A DNA stretch of 64,000 bases from Nonomuraea polychroma (GTDB lineage Bacteria; Actinomycetota; Actinomycetes; Streptosporangiales; Streptosporangiaceae): NCBI RefSeq assembly GCF_004011505.1, contig NZ_SAUN01000001.1, positions 620,001 to 684,000 of the forward strand, given 5' to 3'. The notes under the pieces are model-generated. The model ran no database searches and was not told where the DNA came from. It saw only the letters and a list, made by a program, of their open reading frames with translations. The position numbers were made by a program, and so were the translations under genes. Positions 18,165 to 27,784 of this stretch are shown one piece after another (position 1 is the first letter of the stretch; each line of letters begins with the position of its first letter).

Positions 18165-19694
18165 ATGCGGCTCAAGCCGGGTACGGCCTGGCCCGACGCT
18201 TACGACCGCTGCTGCTCGGTCGCGCCGGAGGCGTTCCACGACGACAGGGTGCTCAACCACTGGGGCGGCATCTGGCACCGCGACGGACGCCCGGTGCCGG
18301 GCTTCTCGCCCCTGGACGGCACCGCCATCGCCGGTCTGCCGAGGCTCGACCGAGCCGGCGCCGGCCGGGCGGTGTCGGGCGCCGTCGAGGAGCACCTGCG
18401 CTGGCGGCACCTGCCGCTCGCCGAGCGCAAGGCCATGGTCTCGGCCGCCGTCGAATCCATGGCGGCCCATCGCGACCTGCTGGCCCTGCTGCTGGTCTGG
18501 GAGATCGGCAAACCGTGGAAGACGGCCTGCGCCGACGTGGACCGCTGCCTGGACGGGGTCCGGTGGTATGTGGCGGAGATCGACCGTATGGTCGCCGGTC
18601 GCATGCCGCTGCCCGGGCCGGTCAGCAACATCGCCAGCTGGAACTACCCGATGAGCGTGCTCATGCACGCCATGCTCGTGCAGGCGCTGGCCGGCAACGC
18701 GGTCGTCGCCAAGACCCCCACGGACGGCGGTCTGTGCTGCCTCACGCTGGCCTGCGCGCTCGCCGTGCGGGAAGGGCTGCCGTTCACGCTGGTCAGCGGG
18801 GGCGGCTCGGAGTTGTCGCCGGTGCTGGTGGCGGGACGCTCGCTCGGATGTGTGTCGTTCGTGGGCGGCAGGAGCGCCGGCGCGAAGGTCGCCACGTCCG
18901 TGGCCGACCACGGGCGGCGGCATGTGCTGGAGCAGGAGGGGCTCAACTGCTGGGGCGTGTGGGAGTACGGCGACTGGGACCTGCTCACCCGGCAGATCCG
19001 GGCCTCGTTCGACTACGCCAAGCAGCGTTGCACGGCCTACCCGCGGTTCGTGGTGCAGCGATCGTTGTTCCACGAGTTCCTGCGGGCCTACTTGGCGGCG
19101 GTCGGATCGCTCCGCTTCGGGCACCCGCTCGCGGTCGCGGACCCGGACGACCCGCTGCCTGAACTGGACTTCGGCCCGCTGATCAACGCCTCGAAGGCCA
19201 AGGAACTGGCCGACCAGGTGGACGAGGCCATCGCGCGGGGCGGCGTGCCGGTGCACCGGGCGTCGCTGGCCGCCGGACATTTCCTGCCGGGGCAGGATAT
19301 TTCGGCCTACTTCGCCCCGACGGCCCTTCTCAACCCGCCGCCCTCTTCCCCCCTCCACCACGCCGAGCCCTTCGGCCCGGTCGACACGATCGTGCTGGTG
19401 GACACGGAAGCGGAGCTGCTGGCCGCCATGAACGCCAGCAACGGCGCCCTCGTCGCCACCCTGTCCTGCGACGAGGAGGAGACCTTCGACCGGCTGGCCC
19501 CCGAAGTGCGCGCCTTCAAGGTCGGCCACAACCGGCCACGCTCACGAGGCGACCGCGAGGAGCTCTTCGGCGGCCTCGGCGCCTCCTGGCGCGGCGCCTT
19601 CGTCGGCGGCGACCTCCTGGTCAGGGCCGTGACCACGGGCCCGGACGGCGAACGCCTCCCGGGCAACTTCCCCCACTACACCCTGCTGCCCTAA
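18165..19694 (+). CDS. Aldehyde dehydrogenase superfamily protein, divergent
   Basis: 509 residues. Catalytic cysteine is probably Cys289 in YAKQRCTAYPRFVVQ. The expected ELGGK motif is replaced by EQEGLN, with Glu256 in the general-base position. ISN-like NIASWNYP and the FGP-like AEPFGPVDTIV segments are recognisable. It is the last gene of the glyoxylate operon, behind AGGAGG, 11 bases after gcl. The substrate cannot be read from sequence. Glycolaldehyde, tartronate semialdehyde, glyoxylate, or CoA-acylating reduction of oxalyl-CoA are candidates from context. It ends tail-to-tail, by overlap, with the next minus-strand gene. Confidence 0.8.
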   Translation: MRLKPGTAWPDAYDRCCSVAPEAFHDDRVLNHWGGIWHRDGRPVPGFSPLDGTAIAGLPRLDRAGAGRAVSGAVEEHLRWRHLPLAERKAMVSAAVESMAAHRDLLALLLVWEIGKPWKTACADVDRCLDGVRWYVAEIDRMVAGRMPLPGPVSNIASWNYPMSVLMHAMLVQALAGNAVVAKTPTDGGLCCLTLACALAVREGLPFTLVSGGGSELSPVLVAGRSLGCVSFVGGRSAGAKVATSVADHGRRHVLEQEGLNCWGVWEYGDWDLLTRQIRASFDYAKQRCTAYPRFVVQRSLFHEFLRAYLAAVGSLRFGHPLAVADPDDPLPELDFGPLINASKAKELADQVDEAIARGGVPVHRASLAAGHFLPGQDISAYFAPTALLNPPPSSPLHHAEPFGPVDTIVLVDTEAELLAAMNASNGALVATLSCDEEETFDRLAPEVRAFKVGHNRPRSRGDREELFGGLGASWRGAFVGGDLLVRAVTTGPDGERLPGNFPHYTLLP

Positions 19695-20035
19695 ATAAGG
19701 CCGAAGCGGGTCGCCGCGAGCAACACCAGAAAGGTCATCATGGCGACCCGCAACACCTTCCCGCTGACGCGCAACGACGGCCACGACAGGTACGCCAGCC
19801 ACACCACGAACGCCAGCACGACCAGCGCCGCCACTCCGCCCAGCGGATTGGTCACGGCGAACCCGACCAGCAGCAGGACCACCAGCAGCACGGGGGGCAC
19901 CCACCGGGGCACCTGCGTGAACAGGTAGGTCATCGGCGCCGCGCTCCGCTGCTCGACGGCCTTGCGCAGGCCGGTCGCGCCCGGCGTGAAGAACCGCTCC
20001 CCCTGGGGGAGCGGGCGCTTGTTGTTCGCAGCCAC
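19691..20035 (-). CDS. Small conserved membrane protein (DUF6703-like)
   Basis: 114 residues. Polar N-terminus, then two or three hydrophobic segments (about 46-85, 98-112). It resembles the short actinobacterial membrane proteins filed as DUF6703 (from memory). Function unknown. Its stop overlaps that of the aldehyde dehydrogenase, so no separate terminator is visible between them. Confidence 0.7.
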   Translation of the reverse strand: MAANNKRPLPQGERFFTPGATGLRKAVEQRSAAPMTYLFTQVPRWVPPVLLVVLLLVGFAVTNPLGGVAALVVLAFVVWLAYLSWPSLRVSGKVLRVAMMTFLVLLAATRFGLI

Positions 20036-20161
20036 GCCCCGAGCCTACGGGACCGCGGCGCGGTCACGAACGGCTTCGCCGTCACAGGACACGGCTTCGA
20101 TGTCACAGGACACCTCGCCCGGCGACCCATGGCGGGCCTGCTTCGCCTCTAGGCTGGTCGC

Positions 20162-20455
20162 GTGCTCGCTGTGATCAGATACACCGTTCCAGAGTCCCAG
20201 TCCCAAGACTTCGTCAAACAGGGCCACACCATCCTGGACACGTTCGCCGGCCAACCCGGCTACCGGCGTGGCCGGCTGGCCAGGTCGGTCGACGAGCCCA
20301 ATCTGTGGGCGCTGGTCACCGAGTGGGAGGGGGCCGGCTTCTACCGCAGGGCGCTGTCCGCCGCGCGGATGGTGATGTATCCGCTGATGATCCTCATGGT
20401 CAATGAGCCCAGCGCGTTCGAGGACGTCTACATTCTGGATGCACAAGGCGAGTGA
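20162..20455 (+). CDS. Antibiotic biosynthesis monooxygenase (ABM) domain protein
   Basis: 97 residues, a single ferredoxin-like ABM domain: LAVIRYTVPESQSQDFVKQG strand-helix start, the middle QPGYRRGRLARSVDEPNLWALVTEWE typical of the family, and a C-terminal strand. Such proteins are small quinone-type monooxygenases or heme-binding relatives; the substrate is unknown. GTG start at 20162. Stand-alone, 95 bases before glyS. Confidence 0.75.
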   Translation: MLAVIRYTVPESQSQDFVKQGHTILDTFAGQPGYRRGRLARSVDEPNLWALVTEWEGAGFYRRALSAARMVMYPLMILMVNEPSAFEDVYILDAQGE

Positions 20456-20459
20456 ACTA

Positions 20460-20475
20460 TTCTCGCGCGCGAGAA
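20460..20475. repeat. Perfect 16-bp palindrome upstream of glyS
   Basis: TTCTCGCGCGCGAGAA, 75 bases before the glyS start and just after the ABM gene stop. Loop-less symmetry suits a protein-binding site better than a terminator. No regulator can be assigned. Confidence 0.4.
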
Positions 20476-20550
20476 CCTGCGCGCGTCCCCTAAGCTGGGA
20501 GCTCATCAATTTCACTCGCCGACCTCCAGCCGGAAAGAGAACCAACCACA

Positions 20551-21936
20551 ATGGCACGACGCACCGACGTCATGGACACCATCGTCAGCCTCGCCAAACG
20601 CCGCGGGCTCGTCTACCCGTCGAGCGAGATCTACGGCGGACTGCGCGCGTCGTGGGACTACGGTCCACTGGGCGTCGAGCTGAAGAACAACGTCAAGCGG
20701 CAGTGGTGGCTGTCGATGGTCCAGGCCCGCGAGGACATCGTCGGCCTCGACTCCTGCGTCATCCTGGCGCCCGAGGTGTGGCGGGCCAGCGGTCACGTCG
20801 ACACCTTCACCGACCCGCTGACCGAGTGCCTGTCCTGCCACAAGCGGTTCCGCGCCGATCACCTCATCGAGGCGTACGAGGAGAAGAACGGCAAGACGCC
20901 CGAGGGCGGCCTGGCCGACATCACCTGCCCCAACTGCGGCAACAAGGGCACCTTCACCGAGCCGCGGCAGTTCAGCGGCCTGCTCAAGACGTTCCTCGGC
21001 CCGGTCGAGGACGAGTCGGGCCTGGCCTTCCTGCGCCCCGAGACCGCGCAGGGCATCTTCATCAACTACCTCAACGTGCAGCAGTCCGCGCGCAAGAAGA
21101 TCCCGTTCGGCATCGGCCAGATCGGCAAGTCGTTCCGCAACGAGATCACGCCGGGCAACTTCATCTTCCGCACCCGCGAGTTCGAGCAGATGGAGATGGA
21201 GTTCTTCGTCAAGCCGGGCACGGACGAGGAGTGGCACCAATACTGGATCGACGAGCGCTTCCGCTGGTATTCCGACCTCGGCATCAACAAGGACAACCTC
21301 CGGCTCTACGAGCACCCCAAGGAAAAGTTGTCCCACTACTCCAAGCGCACCGTCGACGTCGAATACCGGTTCAACTTCGCCGGTTCGGAGTGGGGTGAGC
21401 TCGAAGGCATCGCCAACCGCACCGACTTCGACCTGACCGCCCACTCCAAGGCGTCGGGCGTCGACCTCAGCTTCTTCGAGCAGGACACCGGGGAGCGCTA
21501 CGTCCCCTACGTCATCGAGCCCGCGGCCGGTGTCGACCGGGCCACGCTGACGTTCCTGCTGGACGCCTACAGCGAGGACGAGGCGCCCAACGCCAAGGGC
21601 CAGATGGAGAAGCGCACGGTCATGCGGCTCGACCACCGGCTCGCCCCGGTCAAGGCCGCGGTGCTGCCGCTGTCGCGCAACGCCGACCTGTCGCCGAAGG
21701 CTCGCGACCTGGCCGCGCAGCTGCGCCGCCGGTGGAACGTCGAGTTCGACGACGCGGGCGCGATCGGCCGCCGCTACCGGCGCCAGGACGAGATCGGCAC
21801 GCCGTTCTGCATCACGGTCGACTTCGACACGCTTCAGGACCAGGCGGTGACCATCCGCGAGCGCGACAGCATGGCCCAGGAGCGCATCTCCATCGACGCC
21901 GTCGAGTCCTACCTGCGCCAGCACCTGAACGACTGA
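20551..21936 (+). CDS. glyS: Glycyl-tRNA synthetase (single-chain, alpha2 type)
   Basis: 461 residues. Class II core: motif 2 region [22 protein letters not shown] and the C-terminal anticodon-binding domain (residues about 360-460). An insert with CLSC and CPNC pairs (residues about 93-130) looks like a zinc ribbon. Charges tRNA-Gly with glycine in the cytosol. The RNA upstream shows no T-box. Followed by a strong terminator. Confidence 0.96.
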   Translation: MARRTDVMDTIVSLAKRRGLVYPSSEIYGGLRASWDYGPLGVELKNNVKRQWWLSMVQAREDIVGLDSCVILAPEVWRASGHVDTFTDPLTECLSCHKRFRADHLIEAYEEKNGKTPEGGLADITCPNCGNKGTFTEPRQFSGLLKTFLGPVEDESGLAFLRPETAQGIFINYLNVQQSARKKIPFGIGQIGKSFRNEITPGNFIFRTREFEQMEMEFFVKPGTDEEWHQYWIDERFRWYSDLGINKDNLRLYEHPKEKLSHYSKRTVDVEYRFNFAGSEWGELEGIANRTDFDLTAHSKASGVDLSFFEQDTGERYVPYVIEPAAGVDRATLTFLLDAYSEDEAPNAKGQMEKRTVMRLDHRLAPVKAAVLPLSRNADLSPKARDLAAQLRRRWNVEFDDAGAIGRRYRRQDEIGTPFCITVDFDTLQDQAVTIRERDSMAQERISIDAVESYLRQHLND

Positions 21937-21953
21937 TTTCTTTTGGTCGTGTT

Positions 21954-21990
21954 CGGCCGCTCGCCGTTCCTTCGGCGGGCGGCCGTTTTT
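21954..21990 (+). terminator. Intrinsic terminator of glyS
   Basis: A 13-bp stem (CGGCCGCTCGCCG with CGGCGGGCGGCCG, one G-U pair), 6-base loop TTCCTT, followed by five T. One of the few classical Rho-independent terminators in the window. Confidence 0.85.
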
Positions 21991-22148
21991 CGTCAAAGGC
22001 CAGACCATCCTTTACGGCAAGCCACGTGGGCTCCTCCCGCCGCACTTCGGCTGATGGCCCTCCAGGGGGACGCTCCTCCGCCTCACCGGCGCGCCGCCGT
22101 GACGCGCGCAGGCTTGGCCGACTCCGTGGCTCCACCTGGCCGTTCGCG

Positions 22149-23066
22149 TCAGGACAGATGGCGGTCGAACCAGGCCAGGACGCGTTCGTATGCCTGGGCC
22201 GCTGCCTGGGCGTTGTAGCGCCGGCCCGTGTCGTTGAAGAAGGCGTGGCCGACGCCGGGGAACGTCACGATGTCGTGGGTCAGCCCCGCCTTCTCCAGGG
22301 CCGCTTTGGCGGCGTCCCTGGTGGCGTTGATGCGCTCGTCCTGTTCGGCGTATACCCCGAGGACGGCGGCCTTGGTGCCGGTCATGTCGGCGTTGTCCGG
22401 GAGCGGGCCGTAGAAGGGGGCGGCGGCGGACAGGCGGGGCTCGGCTGACGCGAGGAGCAACCACGTCATTCCGCCGCCGAAGCAGAAGCCCATCATGCCG
22501 AGCTTCGCCCCTTCGGCACGCCGATCGAGCTCGCCCACGGCGGCCTTCATGTCGGCCACGAAGCGCTCCGGCGGGATCTCGCCGAGCTTGGCGGTGGCCT
22601 GCGCGGTGTCGGTGAATGACGCGGTGCCGCCCTCCCGGGACAGCAGGTCGAGGGCCAGGGCCGAGTAGCCACTCGCGGCCAGGCGGCCGGCGACCGAGCG
22701 GATGTGGTCGGTGAGGCCGCGGTTCTCGTGGATCACCAGGACCGCCCCCTTGGCGTCCCCTTCGGCGGCCGCCCACGCGGCCTGCAACGTCGTGCCTTCG
22801 GGCCCGGCGAACGTGACCGCCTCCGTCGGCAGCGGCGGAGGGCCGGCCGGGCTCGCCGTCGTGGTGGCGGGGGCCGGGGAGGTCGCCGCTCCGGTGGTGG
22901 GCCTGGCGGGCGCCTCGGGTGCGCCGCAGGCGGCCAGGAGGGCGGTGGCGGCGGGGAGGCCCAGGCCCAGCAGCGCGAGCCGGCGCAGCGCCTCCCGGCG
23001 GGGGATGAGGCCGTCCACGTGATCGAGGGCGACTTCTTCTGCGAGATAACGCTGAATGGGCGTCAT
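22149..23066 (-). CDS. Secreted dienelactone hydrolase-family lipoprotein
   Basis: 305 residues. An N-terminal RR (23-24) before a hydrophobic stretch and a lipobox LLAAC (Cys47) suggest Tat or Sec export and lipid anchoring. A Pro/Thr-rich linker (50-80) follows. The alpha/beta-hydrolase domain has Cys195 in GFCFGGG as nucleophile, Asp243 and His274 (GVGHAFF), the Cys-Asp-His triad of dienelactone hydrolases. These cleave lactones or esters of carboxylic acids; the real substrate is unknown. The 160 bases after glyS hold no other gene. Confidence 0.88.
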   Translation of the reverse strand: MTPIQRYLAEEVALDHVDGLIPRREALRRLALLGLGLPAATALLAACGAPEAPARPTTGAATSPAPATTTASPAGPPPLPTEAVTFAGPEGTTLQAAWAAAEGDAKGAVLVIHENRGLTDHIRSVAGRLAASGYSALALDLLSREGGTASFTDTAQATAKLGEIPPERFVADMKAAVGELDRRAEGAKLGMMGFCFGGGMTWLLLASAEPRLSAAAPFYGPLPDNADMTGTKAAVLGVYAEQDERINATRDAAKAALEKAGLTHDIVTFPGVGHAFFNDTGRRYNAQAAAQAYERVLAWFDRHLS

Positions 23067-23191
23067 GCCGGAGGTCTACCGCCATTCACCGAAAAACCGT
23101 GTAAAGGCGAGGGTTACGCCGGTTTTCGCAGTCACTTGATGACATGGCTCCCAAGCCCGATATGAGGCCCATACGAGGGACGAGGGAATCC

Positions 23192-23337
23192 ATGCGTACA
23201 TCACGTTTCGCTGTTGTGCTGCTGGCCGCCGGTGCGGCGCTCATGACGGGGAGCGCCGCCTTCGCCGAACCCGAGCCGAGCGCCGCCCTGGAGCTACGGA
23301 TGATCGTGGACGACTGCGCGGAGAAGGTGGTGCAGCC

Positions 23338-23341
<4 letters not shown>
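23192..23341 (+). CDS. Short secreted peptide, operon leader
   Basis: 49 residues from ATG 23192 (GAGGGA upstream). A clear signal sequence (RTSRFAVVLLAAGAALMTGSAAFA) leaves a mature part of about 25 residues with a single cysteine. Its stop overlaps the GTG of moxR (GTGA), so it probably couples translation into the operon. No family recognised. Confidence 0.55.
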
Positions 23342-24329
<988 letters not shown>

Positions 24330-24333
<4 letters not shown>

Positions 24334-25304
24334 AGCCCTACCTGATTGCCGAGCCCGCACTGCGCAGGCTCGAGCTGACGATCACCAGGAGGCTGGATGG
24401 ACTGCTCCAGGGCGAACACCTGGGGCTGCTGCCAGGCCCGGGGACGGAGCCGGCCGAGACCAGGCCCTACCAGGCGGGGGACGACGTGCGGCGGATGGAC
24501 TGGAACGTCACCGCCCGTACCAACGAGCCCCACGTGCGCGATCTGGTCGCCGACCGGGAGCTGGAGATCTGGGCCCTGCTCGACGCCACCGCCAGCATGG
24601 ACTTCGGCACCGCGGCGATGGAGAAGCGGGAACTGGCCCTGTCCGCGCTGGCCGCGGTCGGCTTCCTCACCCAGCGGACCGGCAACCGCATCGGCACCCA
24701 CATGTTGCACGGCGGCGGCGTCAGGACGCTGCCCGCCAGGACGGGCCGGCCGCATCTGATGGCGTTGCTGCAGGCGGCGTTCGGACTGCCCCGCACCCCG
24801 CCGGGGGTGGCCGAGCCGCTGCTCGGTGTGGCGGCCGAGCAACTGGGCCGGGTGGTGCGCCGCCGCGGCCTCATGGTCGTGGTGTCCGACTTCCTGGACG
24901 CGCCGGAGACGTGGGAGCTGCCGCTGCGCAAGCTCACCGCCCGGCACCAGGTGCTGGCGGTGGAGGTGCTCGACCCGCGCGAGCTGGCCCTGCCGAACGT
25001 GGGGATCCTGACGCTGATCGACCCGGAGACCGGGCGGCGGCGCGAGGTCGCCACCTCCAGCGCGCGGCTGCGGCGCAGGTATGCGGAGGCCGCGGCCGGG
25101 CAGCGCGATGCCATCGCGCAGGCGATGCGCCGGGCCGGAGCCACTCACCTGCGGCTGCGTACCGACCGGGACTGGGTGCGCGACCTGGTCAAGCATGTCA
25201 TGAGACAGCGCCGCCTGGCGGCGCTGGCCGCCACCCCGGTCTTCCCCGGCCGCCCGGCGGCTCCGGGGACGGGCCGCCCGCCCGAGGGAGGTGATGTGGC
25301 GTGA
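24330..25304 (+). CDS. DUF58 domain protein
   Basis: 324 residues. Family signature TRPYQAGDDVRRMDWNVTAR near residue 50, then a VWA-like fold beginning IWALLDATASMDFG. DUF58 proteins are the usual partners of MoxR ATPases. Starts in an ATGA overlap; ends in a GTGA overlap with the VWA gene. A Pro/Gly-rich tail follows a basic segment. Confidence 0.92.
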
Positions 25305-26242
25305 CGTTGCTCGCGCCCATCTGGTTGTTGCTGCTCATTCCGGTGGCCCTGCTCGCCGTCACCTACGTGATCGTGCAGCTGCGGCGCACCGCGTACGCCG
25401 TCCGCTTCACCAACCTCGACCTGCTCGACAAGGTGGCGCCGAGACGGCCGGGCTGGCGGCGGCACGTGCCGGCGGCGGCGCTGCTGCTCATGTTCGCCCT
25501 GCTCGTGGTGGGGTTCGCCCGGCCTCAGGCCGAGGTCACGGTGCCCAGGGAACGGGCGACGATCATGGTGGCGTTCGACGTGTCCGCGTCGATGGGCGCC
25601 ACCGACGTCTCCCCGAACCGCTTCGAGGCGGCCAAGCAGGCGGCCAGGCAGTTCGTCCAAGGCCTGCCGGAGCGGTTCAACCTGGGCCTGGTGCCGTTCT
25701 CGTCGAATGCCTCGATCGCCGTGCCGCCCACCACGGACCGGCAGGCGGTGCTGACGGCGCTCGACCGGCTCAGCATGGACTCCGGCACCGCGATCGGCGA
25801 TGCGGTCTACTCCTCGCTGGAGGCCATCGCCTCGCTGGACTCGGCGGAGGAGGCGCCGCCCGCGCACATCGTGCTGCTGTCCGACGGCTCCAACACCACC
25901 GGCCGCACGGTCACCGACGCCGCGACGGAGGCGGCCAACCGGGGCGTCCCCGTCACCACGATCGCCTACGGCACGCCCGACGGCACCATCAACCTCTCCG
26001 GCCGCGAGGTGCCGGTGCCGGTGGACGGCCCGGCGCTGCGTGACCTGGCGCAGGCGGCGGGCGGCGGCTTCTACGAGGCGGCGAGCGGCGACGAACTGCA
26101 GGCGGTCTACGACGACATCGGAACCTCGGTCGGCTACCGGACCGAGCGTCAGGAGGTATGGCAGTGGTTCGTGGCGGCGGGCCTGATCTTCGCGTTGATC
26201 GCGGCGGTGACGTCGATGCTGTGGTTCTCGAGGCTCCCGTGA
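25301..26242 (+). CDS. VWA-domain membrane protein (BatA-like)
   Basis: 313 residues. Hydrophobic segments at about 3-25 and 56-73 flank a basic loop; the VWA domain lies outside the membrane with MIDAS residues Asp93-Ser95-Ser97 (DVSAS), and a last membrane segment is near the C-terminus (284-306). This is the BatA/BatB arrangement that accompanies MoxR. GTG start. Confidence 0.92.
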   Translation: MTLLAPIWLLLLIPVALLAVTYVIVQLRRTAYAVRFTNLDLLDKVAPRRPGWRRHVPAAALLLMFALLVVGFARPQAEVTVPRERATIMVAFDVSASMGATDVSPNRFEAAKQAARQFVQGLPERFNLGLVPFSSNASIAVPPTTDRQAVLTALDRLSMDSGTAIGDAVYSSLEAIASLDSAEEAPPAHIVLLSDGSNTTGRTVTDAATEAANRGVPVTTIAYGTPDGTINLSGREVPVPVDGPALRDLAQAAGGGFYEAASGDELQAVYDDIGTSVGYRTERQEVWQWFVAAGLIFALIAAVTSMLWFSRLP

Positions 26243-27108
26243 GGGGGCTGGGCAGCCCGCGCGGGCCGGAGTTCGTCACCCTGTCGATGCGGGACAGCCC
26301 CGAAGTGGCCGCCGCGCCCGGCGTCGTCGTTCCCCAGGGGCCGAGGACGGCCCCGGCGAGACCCAAAGCCCCGCCCAGGGGACGCCTGCTGGTGACCGCC
26401 GCGCTCGTCGCGGCGGTCACCGGGGCGGCGGCGGGCGTGGCGGGGGCCCGGCTCTCCGAAGGGTCCGAGCCGGCCCCCGCCGCTGCCGCCCTCCCCAGGG
26501 TGGCGCCCGCCCCCTCGGCGAGCCTCAGCGGACTCAGCGCGACGGCGGACCGCGTGCTGCCCAGCGTGGTGTCCGTGGAGGTCGGCCGCGGGGGTGGTTC
26601 GGGGTTCGTGGTGGACGATCGCGGCCACATCCTCACCAACGCGCACGTGGTGCAGGGCTTCGACCAGGTGACCGTGATACTCAACGACGGGCGCCGGCTG
26701 CCGGCGCAGGTGATCGGCGAGGACGACGACGAGGACCTGGCCGTGCTGGAGGTGGCCTACCCGGGCGACCTGGCCCCCGCCACCCTCGGCAGGTCCGCGG
26801 ACCTGGCGGTGGGCGACCAGGTGCTGGCGATCGGCTCGCCGCTGGGCCTGTCGGGCACGGTCACCGCGGGCATCGTCAGCGCGCTGGACCGCGAGGTGCG
26901 GCTGGGCGGCGCCCGGCGGACGGCCGTGCAGACCGACGCGTCCATCAACCCCGGCAACTCGGGCGGGCCGCTGGTGAACGCCCGGGGCGAGGTCGTCGGC
27001 GTGAACACCGCCATCGCCTCCGGACGGGGCGGCGGCAACATCGGCATCGGCTTCGCCATCCCCATCGACCGGGCCGCCCCCATCGCAGAACGAATCATCC
27101 GAAATTAG
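26239..27108 (+). CDS. Membrane-anchored trypsin-like serine protease (HtrA-like, no PDZ)
   Basis: 289 residues from GTG 26239 in a GTGA overlap. One transmembrane anchor (about 50-70), an Ala/Pro linker, then the protease domain with His in LTNAHVV, Asp in DEDLAVLEV, and Ser in NPGNSGGPLV. The domain ends at the C-terminus with no room for the PDZ domain of DegP/HtrA. It should act outside the cell membrane on misfolded or regulatory proteins. The response regulator starts 10 bases downstream. Confidence 0.9.
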   Translation: MRGLGSPRGPEFVTLSMRDSPEVAAAPGVVVPQGPRTAPARPKAPPRGRLLVTAALVAAVTGAAAGVAGARLSEGSEPAPAAAALPRVAPAPSASLSGLSATADRVLPSVVSVEVGRGGGSGFVVDDRGHILTNAHVVQGFDQVTVILNDGRRLPAQVIGEDDDEDLAVLEVAYPGDLAPATLGRSADLAVGDQVLAIGSPLGLSGTVTAGIVSALDREVRLGGARRTAVQTDASINPGNSGGPLVNARGEVVGVNTAIASGRGGGNIGIGFAIPIDRAAPIAERIIRN

Positions 27109-27118
27109 GGTGCAGGGC

Positions 27119-27784
27119 ATGCGACTGCTTGTGGTGGAGGACGAAGAAGACCTGGTCGACGCGTTGCGCGTGGGCCTCGTCCGCGCCGGATACGCCGTGG
27201 ACGTGGCCTACGACGCGCCGGCCGCGCACGAGAAGTTGCAGGTCAACACGTACGACCTGGTGTTGCTCGACCTCAACCTGCCCGGCGGCGACGGCTTTCA
27301 GCTGTGCCGCACGGTGCGCGCGGCCGGAAAGGGCGTGCGGATCATCATGGTCACCGCACGCGACCGGCTGGACGACCGCGTGCGCGGGCTCGACGAGGGC
27401 GCCGACGACTACGTGGTCAAGCCGTTCGCCTTCCCCGAGCTGCTGGCCAGGGTGCGGGCGCTGCTGCGCAGGGACTCCAGCGGCGGCACGTCGGTCATCC
27501 AGGTGGGCGGGTTGAGGATCGACACGGCGCGGTTGGAGGTCACGCTGGACGGCCGGTCGCTGGCGCTCACCCCCAAGGAGTACGGCGTGCTGCACTACCT
27601 CATGACCAGGCCCGGCCACGTCGTGTCCAGCGAGGAACTGCTCGAACACGTCTGGGACGAGCACGCCGACCCCTTCACCAACACCGTGCGCGTCACGGTC
27701 GGCAACCTGCGCCGCAAGCTGCAGGAGGACGGCCTGATCGAGACCGTGATCAGCCGGGGCTACCGGCTCAAGGAGCCGACATGA
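27119..27784 (+). CDS. OmpR-family response regulator
   Basis: 221 residues. Receiver domain with phospho-acceptor Asp51 and conserved Lys in DDYVVKPF. The winged-helix DNA-binding domain (about 125-218) has TPKEYGVLHYLM and GNLRRKL. Start ATG 27119 chosen over GTG 27110 because the receiver begins MRLLVVEDEE. Overlaps the kinase gene (ATGA). Confidence 0.95.
   Translation: MRLLVVEDEEDLVDALRVGLVRAGYAVDVAYDAPAAHEKLQVNTYDLVLLDLNLPGGDGFQLCRTVRAAGKGVRIIMVTARDRLDDRVRGLDEGADDYVVKPFAFPELLARVRALLRRDSSGGTSVIQVGGLRIDTARLEVTLDGRSLALTPKEYGVLHYLMTRPGHVVSSEELLEHVWDEHADPFTNTVRVTVGNLRRKLQEDGLIETVISRGYRLKEPT

Noticed and set aside
20456..20550. T-box or glycine riboswitch before glyS
   Set aside because: Only 95 bases with no T-box sequence or aptamer cores; only a palindrome is seen.
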